Below are positions 1-9,306 of a DNA stretch of 64,000 bases, one piece after another. This DNA is from Aurantiacibacter suaedae. GTDB taxonomy: Bacteria; Pseudomonadota; Alphaproteobacteria; Sphingomonadales; Sphingomonadaceae. The position numbers and the translations under genes are program-made. The DNA lies in NCBI RefSeq assembly GCF_005434915.1, contig NZ_SKCG01000002.1, forward strand, positions 1 through 64,000. Direction: 5' to 3'. The notes under the pieces are model-generated. The model was not told where the DNA came from. It saw only the letters and a list, made by a program, of their open reading frames with translations, and made no database searches. Position 1 is the first letter of the stretch. Each line of letters starts with the position of its first letter.

Positions 1-448
1 AACTCAAAAGCGGACAGCGATCGGTTCCCCGATTTTCACCGGGGGAGCCGGCTATCCGTCAAATTTGGCGACCAACTCAGTGGCGGAAGTCCGCTGCACC
101 GCGTCGGTGGAGCCCATCTAGGCGCGGACCAAGATTCGGTCAACAGCGTTTTTGCACTTTTGTTTCAAGATTTCACAAGGGACTGACAAGCAACGAAAAT
201 TCCTTGGTTCCGTGAATGCGGTCCGCCTCGCCCCCCGCCAAGCAACAAGCCGAAGCTGGCGAATCCGGCCGAATCCACCCGCATTTCCCGGCCTCGCCGC
301 CTCTCCCATTAGCGGCAGGCCCTTCACTTGGACCGCTTTACGCCATCTAAAGGCAGCCTCGGCATAAGGCCGCGATGATTCTCACCACAGAAAGGTTGTC
401 CGCACACGGAGCGCGACCGCGGCGCCCGGTCACGCTAGGGTCACGCGC
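1..448. other. Leading non-coding stretch with no supported gene
   Basis: No reading frame here has a convincing start, ribosome site and protein-like composition. Two short overlapping frames on opposite strands (near 118-367) read as arginine- and proline-rich shadow translations. The last part must contain the promoter of the flippase gene, but I see no clear -35/-10 pair. The octamer GGTCACGC occurs twice just before the flippase start, which may be chance. The region may continue a feature that lies before the window. Confidence 0.5.
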
Positions 449-1900
449 ATGAGCACGTTCCGCAAGTCGCTGGCGATCAACTTCGTGGCTTCCTCGGGAG
501 CGACCATGGTGATGTTCGTCGTCTCACTGGTGGTGGCGCGCATCCTCACGCCGGCCGAGATCGGTATCTACTCCATCGCCATCGTGCTGGTGAACATCGC
601 CCACGTGTTCCGCGAGTTCGGGGTCAGCTCCTATCTCCAGCGCGCCGACGGGCTGAGCAGGCCGCGGGTGCGCTCGGCGCTCGGCGTCGCCTACGCGATC
701 ACCTGGACGGTTGCGGTGATTGTCTGGCTCGCCAGCGACTGGGTCGCCCGCTGGTTCGGCTATGATGCAATCGGGCCGGTCATGCGCATTCTGGCGGTGA
801 GCTTCCTGTTCATTCCGTTCAGTTCGGTGGCTCTGGCCCTGCTGCTGCGCGAATACGATGCGAAGAAGATCGCGGTCGGCACCGCCGTGGGCACCGCTGC
901 CTATTCGGCCACCGCTATCGGGCTTGCATTGGCCGGCAATGGCGCAGCGAGCCTCGCCTGGGCTAACCTGGCCAACGTCGTTTCGACCGGGCTCGTCTAT
1001 ATCTGGCTGCGGCCGCTGCACATGGCCTACCTCCCGCGCTTTCGCGAGACCGGCGAAATCCTGCGCTTCGGCTCGGGTGCGCTGTTCACCAACCTCGTGC
1101 AGGCAGGCAACAACGCCTTGCCCGACCTGATTCTCGGCAAGATCGGATCGGCCCGGCAGGTCGGCCTGCTCAGCCGCGCCAACTCGACCGTCTCGATCTT
1201 CATGTATGTAGCGGGCTCGGCGATCACCTTCGGCTCGCAGACCTATCTGGCCAAGGCGCACCACGCGGGAGAATCACTTGAGCCTCTGCTGCATCGGGCC
1301 ATCGCCCTGGTGACTGCGATTGGCTGGCCGCTGCTGGCGGTGACAATGATTGTGGCCGAAGACATGGTGGTCGGCCTCTATGGCGAAACCTGGCTTCCCG
1401 CTGCGCCTGCCATCGCCCCGCTGGCGCTGATGGCGGCGATCGACCTCACCTTCTACTATCATACGGCAGCCTTCAATGCGATCGGACGGCCCTACCTCGC
1501 CTCAATGCCATTGCTCGGCACGGCGCTGTTCCGGATCGGGCTGGGGCTCGCCTTGTGGAACGGCGATATCGTTTCGTTCGGCTGGGCGATGATGCTGGCG
1601 ACGCTGGCCAGTTCCAGCGTGTGGCTGGTGCTCCAACGCCGCGATCTCGGCTGCGGGCTGGCCTCCTTCGCCCGAATGCTGATGCCTAGTGCAGTGGTGG
1701 CCGTGGTGTGTGCGGCGGTGGCCTATGTCAGCCAGCTGGCTATCGTGCAGATCGGCCTTAGCTGGCCGATCCTGCGGCTGTTGGTTCTGGGCATACCCGT
1801 CACGCTGTGCTGGCTGGCCATGCTGCGCATTCTGCGGCATCCCCTGTTCGACGAGGTGGCGATGCTGGCAGGAAAGCTCGGCTTGCCGCTCTCTCCTTAG
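449..1900 (+). CDS. Wzx-type oligosaccharide flippase (MOP superfamily)
   Basis: A 483-residue polytopic inner-membrane protein of the polysaccharide biosynthesis/flippase family, expected to move lipid-linked oligosaccharide from the cytoplasmic to the periplasmic face. The start FRKSLAINFVASSGA followed by a long hydrophobic helix and ARILTPAEIGIYSIA is typical of these flippases, in which the first helix is followed by a loop containing (L)TP-E-(I/Y)G. About twelve to fourteen hydrophobic segments are spread over the whole length, as expected. It lies 17 bases before a GT4 glycosyltransferase on the same strand, so the two probably form a small surface-glycan operon. The substrate glycan cannot be read from sequence. 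No polymerase or other glycan genes are visible here; they may lie before the window. Confidence 0.9.
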   Translation: MSTFRKSLAINFVASSGATMVMFVVSLVVARILTPAEIGIYSIAIVLVNIAHVFREFGVSSYLQRADGLSRPRVRSALGVAYAITWTVAVIVWLASDWVARWFGYDAIGPVMRILAVSFLFIPFSSVALALLLREYDAKKIAVGTAVGTAAYSATAIGLALAGNGAASLAWANLANVVSTGLVYIWLRPLHMAYLPRFRETGEILRFGSGALFTNLVQAGNNALPDLILGKIGSARQVGLLSRANSTVSIFMYVAGSAITFGSQTYLAKAHHAGESLEPLLHRAIALVTAIGWPLLAVTMIVAEDMVVGLYGETWLPAAPAIAPLALMAAIDLTFYYHTAAFNAIGRPYLASMPLLGTALFRIGLGLALWNGDIVSFGWAMMLATLASSSVWLVLQRRDLGCGLASFARMLMPSAVVAVVCAAVAYVSQLAIVQIGLSWPILRLLVLGIPVTLCWLAMLRILRHPLFDEVAMLAGKLGLPLSP

Positions 1901-1917
1901 TGAGATGAGGCCAAGGT

Positions 1918-3030
1918 ATGAGCCGCAAAGGCATCGTGTTTTGTATCCGCTACCCAGACGATCAGGGCTTCGTCTGGCGCACGGTGGTGCGGGTGCGCGA
2001 CCGGATCGCGGACCTGCTTACCGACTACGATTCCTACGTCGCCTTTCCCAAGCTCACCGGCCATTCGGTCCACCGGATCGAACATATGCAGCCGGTGGAA
2101 CTGGACGGCTATCATCTTAGCGAGGCCAACAAGGCTAAGCTGGCGCAGTTCGTCGCCGCGCACGATATCGCGGCCATCGTTTACATGAGCGCCCTGCCCA
2201 CCTCGCTCGACATGGCCTTCCTGAACTCGCTCGGGGTCAAGACGATCAACACCGAGGAAGACAGCTTCGACCACCGCGTGCGCGATTCGCTGCCTCGCCA
2301 GCTCGCCAAGTTCGTGGTGCGCCGCGTGTTTAAGCGGCAGTTGCACGATCTGCACATCGCCAACTCCGCTTCGCAAGGCGAATGGCTGAAGAGCTATGCA
2401 AAGATCCCGAGCGAGCGCCTGGTCATCATTCCCAATGGCATCGATACCGAGCACTTCGTGCCCGCAAGCCATCCCCGCGATGATGACGAGCTGCAGGTGA
2501 TCTGTGCCGGGCAAGCGCGCAGGGAAAAGCGGATTGAACTAATTCTACGCTGCGCAGAGCGCGTTCTGGCGCAGCCCGAGTTCGCCAATGTCCGCTTCAG
2601 CTACGTCGGCGACGGCGAGATGCGCGCCAGGTGGCAGAAGCTCGCCGCCGAGATGGGGTTGGCGGATCGCTTCCGCTTTGTCGGTGCGCGCGCCGATATG
2701 CTGCCATTCTTCCAGTCGGCTGACCTGATGGTCCACGCCGCCGAGCGCGAGAGCTTCGGGCTGGTGCTGGCCGAGGCAATGGCCTGCGCGGTGCCGGTGG
2801 TGGCCTGCGCCGCCGCCGGGCCGGGCGAAATCGTCGCCGATGGCCGCACCGGCGCGCTGGTGGCCATCGAGGACGAAGACGCGTTTGCCGAGGCGATAGA
2901 AGCCTATTTGCGCGATCCGGCCTTGCGCAAGGCGCACGGCATGGCGGCACGCGCGCGGGTAGAGGAAAGGTTCTCGATGGAGCGGCAGGTGCGCGACATG
3001 GCCGCAGCCATCGCCGAAACGCTTGGCTAG
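1918..3030 (+). CDS. GT4-family glycosyltransferase
   Basis: A 370-residue GT-B fold retaining glycosyltransferase, cytoplasmic or membrane-associated, that would transfer a sugar from a nucleotide-sugar donor to a glycan acceptor. The C-terminal Glycos_transf_1 domain is clear: IPNGIDTEHF at about residues 171-180, then the donor-binding E-x7-E motif with E278 and E286 inside RESFGLVLAEAMACAVPVVA. The N-terminal domain is less conserved, as usual for the acceptor side. It follows the flippase by 17 bases with AAGG just before the ATG, so co-transcription is likely. The stop overlaps by four bases the stop region of the next gene, which is on the opposite strand. Donor and acceptor are unknown. 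Confidence 0.9.
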   Translation: MSRKGIVFCIRYPDDQGFVWRTVVRVRDRIADLLTDYDSYVAFPKLTGHSVHRIEHMQPVELDGYHLSEANKAKLAQFVAAHDIAAIVYMSALPTSLDMAFLNSLGVKTINTEEDSFDHRVRDSLPRQLAKFVVRRVFKRQLHDLHIANSASQGEWLKSYAKIPSERLVIIPNGIDTEHFVPASHPRDDDELQVICAGQARREKRIELILRCAERVLAQPEFANVRFSYVGDGEMRARWQKLAAEMGLADRFRFVGARADMLPFFQSADLMVHAAERESFGLVLAEAMACAVPVVACAAAGPGEIVADGRTGALVAIEDEDAFAEAIEAYLRDPALRKAHGMAARARVEERFSMERQVRDMAAAIAETLG

Positions 3031-3941
3031 CGCCGCAGCTCGGCGATCACCTTGCGGCAGGCAGCGGCATAGGCCCCGCGGTGGAAACGGCAGGTACCGA
3101 TGAAATGGATGAAGCGAACGTCGGCCGGAATGCCCTCGTCCCAGAAATTCATGTAGCGGTCGTAAGGTAGCAGCAGCGCGTTCTCCGCGTTGGCCACCAC
3201 GAAGTTGCTCGTCACCTGTTCGCTGCCCCATTCGGACCACTTCGCACGGCCAAGCAAGGCCTCGGCACCTTGCGAAAATTCCACCGCAAGCGCCCGTCCC
3301 GCCGCTTCCCGGGCAAAGCCGGCAAAGCCCGAGCATCCCCGCACATAATGCGGATCGGCAAGGCTTGCCAACGCGAGCTTGTCTATCCGCGCCTCAAGCG
3401 CGGCCTGGACATGCTCGGTCGGTTGGCCCCGATGCCGCCGGGCGATCTCGGCCACAGGCAGGATCTCAGCCTCTTCATCCCCGCGAATGGTAAAGGTGCG
3501 GTTCGCGGCAATGCTCTGCGCCACTTCGGGCACCTTACCGGTGGTGACCGTATCGCTGTCGAACTGGATCACATAATTGTCGCGCCGCAGGTCGAGTATC
3601 GTCAGCAGCCGCTCCCAGGTTCCACCGCGCGGGCACGGCGCGGTGTCGACCGAGGCAATCGGGATGATCCGCGGATTGTCGCAATGGTGCGCGAGCAGCT
3701 CCTTGTCGCGCCCGGTCAGCGTTCCATCGTCGAGAATCACGAACCGCCCGGCGTTCAGCTGTGCGTGCAGGCTCTTGGCGGCGACGAGATAGGGGAGCAG
3801 CACCCGCGTCCCGATCATCGAGAACAGCACCAGACCATCGTCGCGCGCGGTGATCGGCGGGGTCGCCAGAATGCCTGCGATCTGCCTTGGAAACCGCCGC
3901 TCGCGCAGGCGGCGCACAATCCTTGCGGGCAGACTACTCAA
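3027..3941 (-). CDS. GT-A-like glycosyltransferase, uncharacterised
   Basis: About 304 residues. Residues near 35-75 give a Rossmann-like strand pattern (GLVLFSMIGTRVLLPYLVAA, then RFVILDDG), and residues 124-130 read VIQFDSD. That DxD-type motif in this position is what GT-A glycosyltransferases use to bind the metal and nucleotide sugar. The rest (a CSGFAGF loop, YDRYMNFWDEG and a final HFIGTCRFHRGAY block) resembles sugar transferases acting in surface-glycan loci, but I cannot name a family. I chose the TTG start at 3941 because AGAAGG sits eight bases before it. The frame stays open upstream to an ATG at 4103 (358 residues), but that extension is proline-rich and would overlap the leader of the divergent protease. 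It is convergent with the GT4 gene, with a four-base overlap. Confidence 0.6.
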   Translation of the reverse strand: MSSLPARIVRRLRERRFPRQIAGILATPPITARDDGLVLFSMIGTRVLLPYLVAAKSLHAQLNAGRFVILDDGTLTGRDKELLAHHCDNPRIIPIASVDTAPCPRGGTWERLLTILDLRRDNYVIQFDSDTVTTGKVPEVAQSIAANRTFTIRGDEEAEILPVAEIARRHRGQPTEHVQAALEARIDKLALASLADPHYVRGCSGFAGFAREAAGRALAVEFSQGAEALLGRAKWSEWGSEQVTSNFVVANAENALLLPYDRYMNFWDEGIPADVRFIHFIGTCRFHRGAYAAACRKVIAELRR

Positions 3942-4142
3942 ATCGGGGACCTTCTCGTCATCGTCTCTCGCCACTGCCGAGGCGGCGCACGGCGGCGTGG
4001 ATATAGGCAACGCTTGTAGCGCCGGCTCATCAATAAAGCGTTGACCAAGTCGAAGTTCCGCCGGCTTTGGCCGGGGCGCAAACGGTGGTATGATCGCTGC
4101 CATGAAACGACAGGCGCAGACCTGCCGTTCGGGAGAAAGACC

Positions 4143-5081
4143 ATGAGCCTGATCGCCATGGCAAGCGCGCTTGCCGCCACCATAGCCAACCCCACCCCGG
4201 AGGCTGCCGCCCCGCCAGCAGTCGACCGCGAGCCGACGCTGGCCGAGATCATCGCCTTCGAGACCGAACGCTATCGCCGCATGACGGTGCCGGTCACGAT
4301 CCGCGGCGAAGGGCCATTCCGTTTCCTCGTCGATACCGGCGCCGAGGCGACCGTGGTCGCGCGCAATGTGGCCGACCAGCTCGAACTGTTCGACCGCAAT
4401 ACGGCGACGCTGGTCGCCATGGCCAGCCAGCGCCAGGTGGAGACCACAGCGCTGCCCACCATCGCGCTGGGCAGCCGCGAATTCGACCTGGCCACCGCCG
4501 CCATTCTCGAAGCCGAGCATATCGGCGATGCCGACGGTATTCTCGGGCTCGATTCCCTGCAGGATCAGCGCGTGCTGTTCGACTTCGAGAACAGCCATAT
4601 CGCGGTTGCCCATGCCGATGAGCTGGGCGGCAACCGCGGGTTCGATATTGTGGTTCGTGCGCGCCGCAAGCATGGCCAGTTGATCGTGCAACGGGCCGAG
4701 ATCGACGGGGTCGACGTCGACGTGGTGATCGACACCGGCGCGCAAAGCTCATTCGGCAACCTCGCGCTGCAAAACCGGCTGCGACGTGCCCGCGCGCTCG
4801 ACAATTCGGAGATGACCGACGTCAACGGCGTGACCATCACGGGCAATACGCGGCTTGCACGCACACTCCAGCTCGAACGGGCGGCGATCAACAACATCGT
4901 GATCGCCTTCACCGATTCGCCCACCTTCGCCGCCCTCGGGCTCAACGAGCGTCCGGCCATGGTGCTGGGAATGCGCGAATTGCGCCTGTTCAAGCGCGTA
5001 GCGGTCGACTTCGAAAGCCGCCGCGTGCTGTTCGACCTGCCCGACAATACGCACATCGGAAACCGGGCGCTGTTCCCGTAA
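4143..5081 (+). CDS. Two-lobed retropepsin-like aspartic protease, exported
   Basis: A 312-residue predicted periplasmic protease. The ATG at 4143 follows GGAGAAAGACC and begins a hydrophobic leader (residues 1-about 16) consistent with export. Two catalytic aspartate motifs are visible: FLVDTGAEATVV with D64 and VVIDTGAQSSFG with D197. Each sits in a retropepsin-like beta domain, so one chain should carry the pseudo-dimer that retroviral proteases form from two chains. Alphaproteobacteria have related exported enzymes of this kind, including PerP of Caulobacter, which trims a polarity protein; orthology to PerP is not established here. It lies 39 bases before the ABC exporter and is divergent from the GT-A-like gene. 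The target protein is unknown. Confidence 0.8.
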   Translation: MSLIAMASALAATIANPTPEAAAPPAVDREPTLAEIIAFETERYRRMTVPVTIRGEGPFRFLVDTGAEATVVARNVADQLELFDRNTATLVAMASQRQVETTALPTIALGSREFDLATAAILEAEHIGDADGILGLDSLQDQRVLFDFENSHIAVAHADELGGNRGFDIVVRARRKHGQLIVQRAEIDGVDVDVVIDTGAQSSFGNLALQNRLRRARALDNSEMTDVNGVTITGNTRLARTLQLERAAINNIVIAFTDSPTFAALGLNERPAMVLGMRELRLFKRVAVDFESRRVLFDLPDNTHIGNRALFP

Positions 5082-5120
5082 AACTTGCCACGACGCGCGC
5101 GAGGCCCCACTTGGCCCATA

Positions 5121-6935
5121 ATGCGCGACATGCAGACCCCCGCCACCGGAGAAATCGCCGACTGGGCCACCATCCGGCGCTTCCTGCCCTATATGTGGCC
5201 CAAAGGCCGCCCCGATCTCAAACGCCGGATCGGGGGCGCGGCCTTTTTCGTGATCCTCGCCAAGGTCGTCGTGCTCACGCTCCCCCTCGCCTATGCGAAA
5301 GCGGTCGATACCATGGCGGCTACGGGCGATCCCGCCGTCTGGGTCGCGATGGGGCTGGTGATTGCCTATGCCGCCGGACGCTTTGCCACGGTGCTGTTCG
5401 ACCAGAGCCGCAACATCATTTTCAACCGCGTGGGGCAGGATGCGGTGCGCGGGCTTTCGGAAGATGTGTTCGAGCGGCTGCATCAGCTTTCGCTGCGTTT
5501 TCACCTCTCGCGCCGGACGGGCGAAATCACCCGCGTGATCGAGCGCGGCACCCGCTCGATCAGCCAGATGCTCTATTTCCTCCTGTTCAACATCGCACCC
5601 ACCGTGGTCGAGCTGCTGGTGGTGGGCGTGATCTTCTGGACGATCTTCGGCTGGGAACTGGTCGCGGCCACGGCGGTGACGGTGGTGGGCTTCATCTGGA
5701 TTACCCAGCGGATCACCGAATGGCGCGTGGGTCTGCGCAAGCAGATGAACGACCTCGACGGCACTGCCATGGCGCGTGCGGTCGATTCGCTGCTGAACTA
5801 CGAGACGGTGAAATACTTCGGGGCCGAGGCCCGCGAGAAGGAGCGGTTCGCCTCGGCCACCGGCGCCTATGCCGAGGCCGCGATCAAGACCGAGAACTCG
5901 CTCGCGCTGCTTAACATCGTGCAGGCGCTGATACTGCAGGGAATGATGGCCGCAGCCATGGCCTGGACCGTGTGGGGCTGGAGCAAGGGCGAACTGACGC
6001 CGGGCGATCTGGTGCTGGTGAACACCTATCTGATGCAGCTGTTCCGCCCGCTCGACATGCTGGGCTGGGTCTATCGCACGATCCGGCAGGGGCTGGTCGA
6101 CATGGCCGATATGTTCAAGCTGCTTGATCGCGAGGTGGAGGTGGAAGACAAGCCCGGTGCGCCCGCGCTGGTGCTGCGCGAGCCGACCGTCGTGTTCGAC
6201 AATGTCACCTTCGGCTATGATCGCGAACGCCCGATCCTCAAGGGGCTGAGCTTCGAAGCGAAAGCAGGCGCGCATATCGCGCTGGTCGGCCCCTCGGGCG
6301 CGGGCAAGAGCACGGTCGGGCGGCTGCTGTTCCGCTTCTACGATCCGTGGGAAGGCCGCATCACGATCGACGGCACCGATATTGCCGATGTCTCGCAGGA
6401 ATCCTTGCGAGCAGTCATCGGGATCGTCCCGCAGGATACCGTGCTGTTCAACGATACGCTGCGCTACAACATCGCCTACGGCCGCGAAGGCGCGAGCGAT
6501 GAAGAGATCGCGCAGGCCGCACGCGATGCCGCCATCGCTCCGTTCATCGAGAAACTGTCCACCGGCTACGACACGCAGGTAGGCGAACGCGGGCTGAAGC
6601 TTTCGGGCGGCGAGAAGCAGCGCGTGGCGATTGCCCGCACCCTGCTAAAAAGCCCGAGCATCCTGCTGCTCGACGAAGCGACCAGCGCGCTCGACACCCG
6701 CACCGAGCAGGATATTCTCGAAACGCTGCGGCGGGTGTCGAGGGGGCGCACCACCATCGCCATCGCGCACCGTCTTTCGACCATTGCCGATGCCGATTTG
6801 ATCCATGTCATGGATGATGGCCGCGTGGTCGAGCAAGGCGATCATGCGGGGCTTCTGCGCCTTGGCGGGCTATACGCCGAGATGTGGAACCGGCAATTGA
6901 GCGAGGCGTCAGACCTTCAGGACGCTGCGGAATAG
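5121..6935 (+). CDS. Atm1/HMT1-type ABC exporter (fused permease and ATPase)
   Basis: A half-size ABC exporter of about 604 residues in the inner membrane. The N-terminal half has six predicted helices of the ABC_membrane type. The ATPase half shows Walker A GPSGAGKST near residue 390, the signature LSGGEKQRVAIARTLLK near 494, Walker B SILLLDEATSALD and the H-loop IAIAHRLSTI. Long N-terminal cytoplasmic helices and motifs such as VGQDAVRGL and RRTGEITRVIERGTRSI are characteristic of the Atm1/ABCB7/HMT1 group, which exports glutathione-linked sulphur or metal conjugates. Start choice is uncertain: ATG at 5121 or at 5130, neither with a strong ribosome site. A lipid-anchored c-type cytochrome gene follows after 12 bases, probably in the same transcript. 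Confidence 0.9.
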   Translation: MRDMQTPATGEIADWATIRRFLPYMWPKGRPDLKRRIGGAAFFVILAKVVVLTLPLAYAKAVDTMAATGDPAVWVAMGLVIAYAAGRFATVLFDQSRNIIFNRVGQDAVRGLSEDVFERLHQLSLRFHLSRRTGEITRVIERGTRSISQMLYFLLFNIAPTVVELLVVGVIFWTIFGWELVAATAVTVVGFIWITQRITEWRVGLRKQMNDLDGTAMARAVDSLLNYETVKYFGAEAREKERFASATGAYAEAAIKTENSLALLNIVQALILQGMMAAAMAWTVWGWSKGELTPGDLVLVNTYLMQLFRPLDMLGWVYRTIRQGLVDMADMFKLLDREVEVEDKPGAPALVLREPTVVFDNVTFGYDRERPILKGLSFEAKAGAHIALVGPSGAGKSTVGRLLFRFYDPWEGRITIDGTDIADVSQESLRAVIGIVPQDTVLFNDTLRYNIAYGREGASDEEIAQAARDAAIAPFIEKLSTGYDTQVGERGLKLSGGEKQRVAIARTLLKSPSILLLDEATSALDTRTEQDILETLRRVSRGRTTIAIAHRLSTIADADLIHVMDDGRVVEQGDHAGLLRLGGLYAEMWNRQLSEASDLQDAAE

Positions 6936-6947
6936 GGAGCACGGATA

Positions 6948-7490
6948 ATGCAGGTATGGTCACGGCGGGCCACGGCGATCTCAGGTCTTGCGCTGGCTCT
7001 GGCTGCTTGCGCAACCGTGGATCAGGCATCGACGACCCCAGACACCTATTTCGTGCGCGAAGGAATGGTCAATCAGATCAACCCGCCGATCACCGCGATC
7101 TGGGACATGCAGGTCGAGGTGATGAACGACGAGGGCAACTTCGATCCCGCGCTGATGACCGCCGACACCTGGGCCGCGCTCAAGAGCCATGCCGCCAACC
7201 TCGATATTCAGGCGGCCAAGATGGCAGACGCGCAGCGCTTCATCGTTGCCGATCCCGAGGGCGAACTGACCGAAGCACCTGAGGGAACCGACCTTGCCGC
7301 GATCCAGCAGCGGCTCGACACCTCGCCGCAAGCCTTCCGCGCCATGGCCACCGCAATGCGCGCCCAGACGGCGCAGCTTTTGCTGGCCGCGCAGGCGCAG
7401 GATGCGGCCCGGGTCACGCAGCTCGTCAACGATCTCCAGCCCAGCTGCAAATCGTGTCACGATGTGTTCTGGTATCCCGAAGAGTCCTGA
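6948..7490 (+). CDS. Lipid-anchored cytochrome c' -like haem protein
   Basis: A 180-residue lipoprotein with a single haem c site at its extreme C-terminus. The signal peptide ends in LALAAC, so C21 should be acylated and the protein tethered in the periplasm. The haem-binding motif CKSCH is at residues 167-171, ten residues before the end. A C-terminal CxxCH after a mostly helical body (with DIQAAKMADAQRF and similar heptads) is the layout of cytochrome c' four-helix proteins. The function of this group ranges from gas binding to electron transfer and cannot be fixed here. The 12-base spacing to the upstream Atm1-type exporter suggests one operon. Confidence 0.75.
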   Translation: MQVWSRRATAISGLALALAACATVDQASTTPDTYFVREGMVNQINPPITAIWDMQVEVMNDEGNFDPALMTADTWAALKSHAANLDIQAAKMADAQRFIVADPEGELTEAPEGTDLAAIQQRLDTSPQAFRAMATAMRAQTAQLLLAAQAQDAARVTQLVNDLQPSCKSCHDVFWYPEES

Positions 7491-7595
7491 TCCGGGCACC
7501 ACCGCCTTGCATTGCGGCGCACAATGAGGCAGGCGCGCATCCGTAAATGACGCGGCGCGCCGGACGGGGCGTGCCCAACCAAACGGACATGCCCC

Positions 7596-9089
7596 ATGCT
7601 CAACACTGCCACGCTCCGGCGTGACTGGCTCGGCCAGCCGCGCGCCGATATCCTCGCCGGGATCGTCGTTGCCCTCGCGCTGATCCCCGAGGCGATCGGT
7701 TTCTCGATCATCGCAGGCGTCGATCCGCGCGTGGGGCTCTATGCCTCGATCACGATTGCCATGGTCATCGCCTTTACCGGCGGCAGGCCGGGCATGATCT
7801 CAGCCGCCACCGCCGCGGTGGCCGTGGTGGTGGTGCCGCTGGTGCGCGATCATGGGGTGGAGTACCTGTTCGCCGCCACCATCCTGATGGGTGTGATTCA
7901 GGGCGTGGCCTCGGTCTTGCGGCTCGATCTCATGATGCAATTCGTCTCGCGCTCGGTCATCACGGGCTTCGTCAACGCGCTGGCGATCCTGATTTTCGTG
8001 GCGCAGCTGCCGCAGCTGATCGACGTGCCGATGATCACTTACCCGCTCGTCGCCGGCGCGCTGGCGATCATCTACCTGCTGCCGCGCCTCACCACCGTGG
8101 TGCCCAGCCCGCTGGTGGCAATCGTGGTGGTGGGCCTCATCACCATCGGGCTCGACCTTGAGGTGAACACCGTGGCCGACATGGGCGAGTTGCCCGAAGG
8201 CGTGCCGTTCTTCCACATTCCGCAGGTGCCCTTCACCTGGGAGACGCTGCAGATCATCGCCCCCTATGCGCTGACCATGGCCGCAGTGGGTTTGCTCGAA
8301 TCGCTGCTCACAGCCCAGATCGTCGACGACATGACCCACACCGAAAGCGACAAGCGGCGCGAGACGGCGGGCCAGGGCATCGCCAGCTTCGTGACCGGGT
8401 TCTTCGGCGGCATGGGCGGTTGCGCGATGATCGGGCAATCGGTGATCAACGTGACCAGCGGCGGGCGCGGACGGCTCTCAACTTTTATCGCCGGCCTCAC
8501 CCTGCTGATCCTTCTCGCACTGCTCGGCCCTGTTGTCGGCCAGATCCCGATGGCGGCGCTGGTCGCGGTGATGATCATGGTCTCGATCGGCACCTTCTCG
8601 TGGAATTCGATCCCCAATATCCGCCACCACCCCTGGCCTTCGAGCGTAGTGATGCTGACCACCGTGGCCATCGTCGTCTGGTCGCACAACCTTGCGCTTG
8701 GCGTGGTCGCTGGCGTGCTGCTGTCGGGGATTTTCTTCACCGGCAAGGTGCAGCGCATGTTCAAGGTCGAGCGGGTGCGCGAGGGCGACAAGGCCGTGTA
8801 TCGCGTGACCGGGCAGATCTTTTTCGCCTCAGTCAGCCGCTTCTATGCCCAGCTCGGCCCCGAGGGCGATCATGCCGATGCCGCCGACCACGTGGTGATC
8901 GACGTGACCAAGGCGCACTTCTGGGACATTTCCGCCATCGGCTCACTCGACAAGGTGGTGGAGCGGATGCGCCGCCACGGGCGCAGCGTGCAGGTGGTCG
9001 GCCTCAATCAGGCCAGCGCCGACCTGGTCGACAAGTTCGCGCTGACCGACAAGACCGGTGTCGAGATCGGCCTCGCGCCGCACCCGTAG
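7596..9089 (+). CDS. SulP-family anion transporter with STAS domain
   Basis: A 497-residue inner-membrane transporter of the SLC26/SulP family. Residues 1-about 390 hold the sulphate-transporter membrane core, including the early signature IVVALALIPEAIGFSIIAGVD, GGRPGMISAATAAVAVVV and GGMGGCAMIGQSVINVTSGG. The last about 100 residues form a STAS domain (VVIDVTKAHFWDISAIGSLDKVVERMR). The family carries sulphate, bicarbonate, nitrate or dicarboxylates; no carbonic anhydrase or sulphate gene is adjacent, so the substrate is open. It is convergent with the DUF1737 gene, with only three bases between the two stops. Confidence 0.93.
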   Translation: MLNTATLRRDWLGQPRADILAGIVVALALIPEAIGFSIIAGVDPRVGLYASITIAMVIAFTGGRPGMISAATAAVAVVVVPLVRDHGVEYLFAATILMGVIQGVASVLRLDLMMQFVSRSVITGFVNALAILIFVAQLPQLIDVPMITYPLVAGALAIIYLLPRLTTVVPSPLVAIVVVGLITIGLDLEVNTVADMGELPEGVPFFHIPQVPFTWETLQIIAPYALTMAAVGLLESLLTAQIVDDMTHTESDKRRETAGQGIASFVTGFFGGMGGCAMIGQSVINVTSGGRGRLSTFIAGLTLLILLALLGPVVGQIPMAALVAVMIMVSIGTFSWNSIPNIRHHPWPSSVVMLTTVAIVVWSHNLALGVVAGVLLSGIFFTGKVQRMFKVERVREGDKAVYRVTGQIFFASVSRFYAQLGPEGDHADAADHVVIDVTKAHFWDISAIGSLDKVVERMRRHGRSVQVVGLNQASADLVDKFALTDKTGVEIGLAPHP

Positions 9090-9092
9090 GCT

Positions 9093-9296
9093 TTAGCGCC
9101 TCGGTTCGTAGCCGGGCCAGACCACTGCCTGCGCGCATTTGGTCTGGCCGCGCCACCAGTCGTAGCTCAGCTTGGGCTCGCCATAGAGCTCCCAGCCCTC
9201 TTCGAGCGCTTTCGACACCTTCTCGCAAAAGGCGCGGTCGTCCTTGCCGGTGAGCAGGCGATAGGGCAGCGCGCCCTCGGGTGGTCTGCTGGCCAT
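9093..9296 (-). CDS. DUF1737 small protein
   Basis: A 67-residue soluble protein matching the DUF1737 family: a Y-R-L-L-T-G opening (PYRLLTGKDDRAFCEKVSKAL), then EEGWELYGEPKLSYD and a short tail. The family has no established function and is common in Proteobacteria. It starts ten bases after the stop of hslU on the same strand and is probably the last gene of the hslVU transcript. Confidence 0.8.
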   Translation of the reverse strand: MASRPPEGALPYRLLTGKDDRAFCEKVSKALEEGWELYGEPKLSYDWWRGQTKCAQAVVWPGYEPRR

Positions 9297-9306
9297 GGCT
9301 TGTCCT

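Noticed and set aside
4749-6275. A 508-codon open frame on the minus strand
   Set aside because: Antisense to the Atm1-type exporter. The translation is His- and Glu-rich with no domain.
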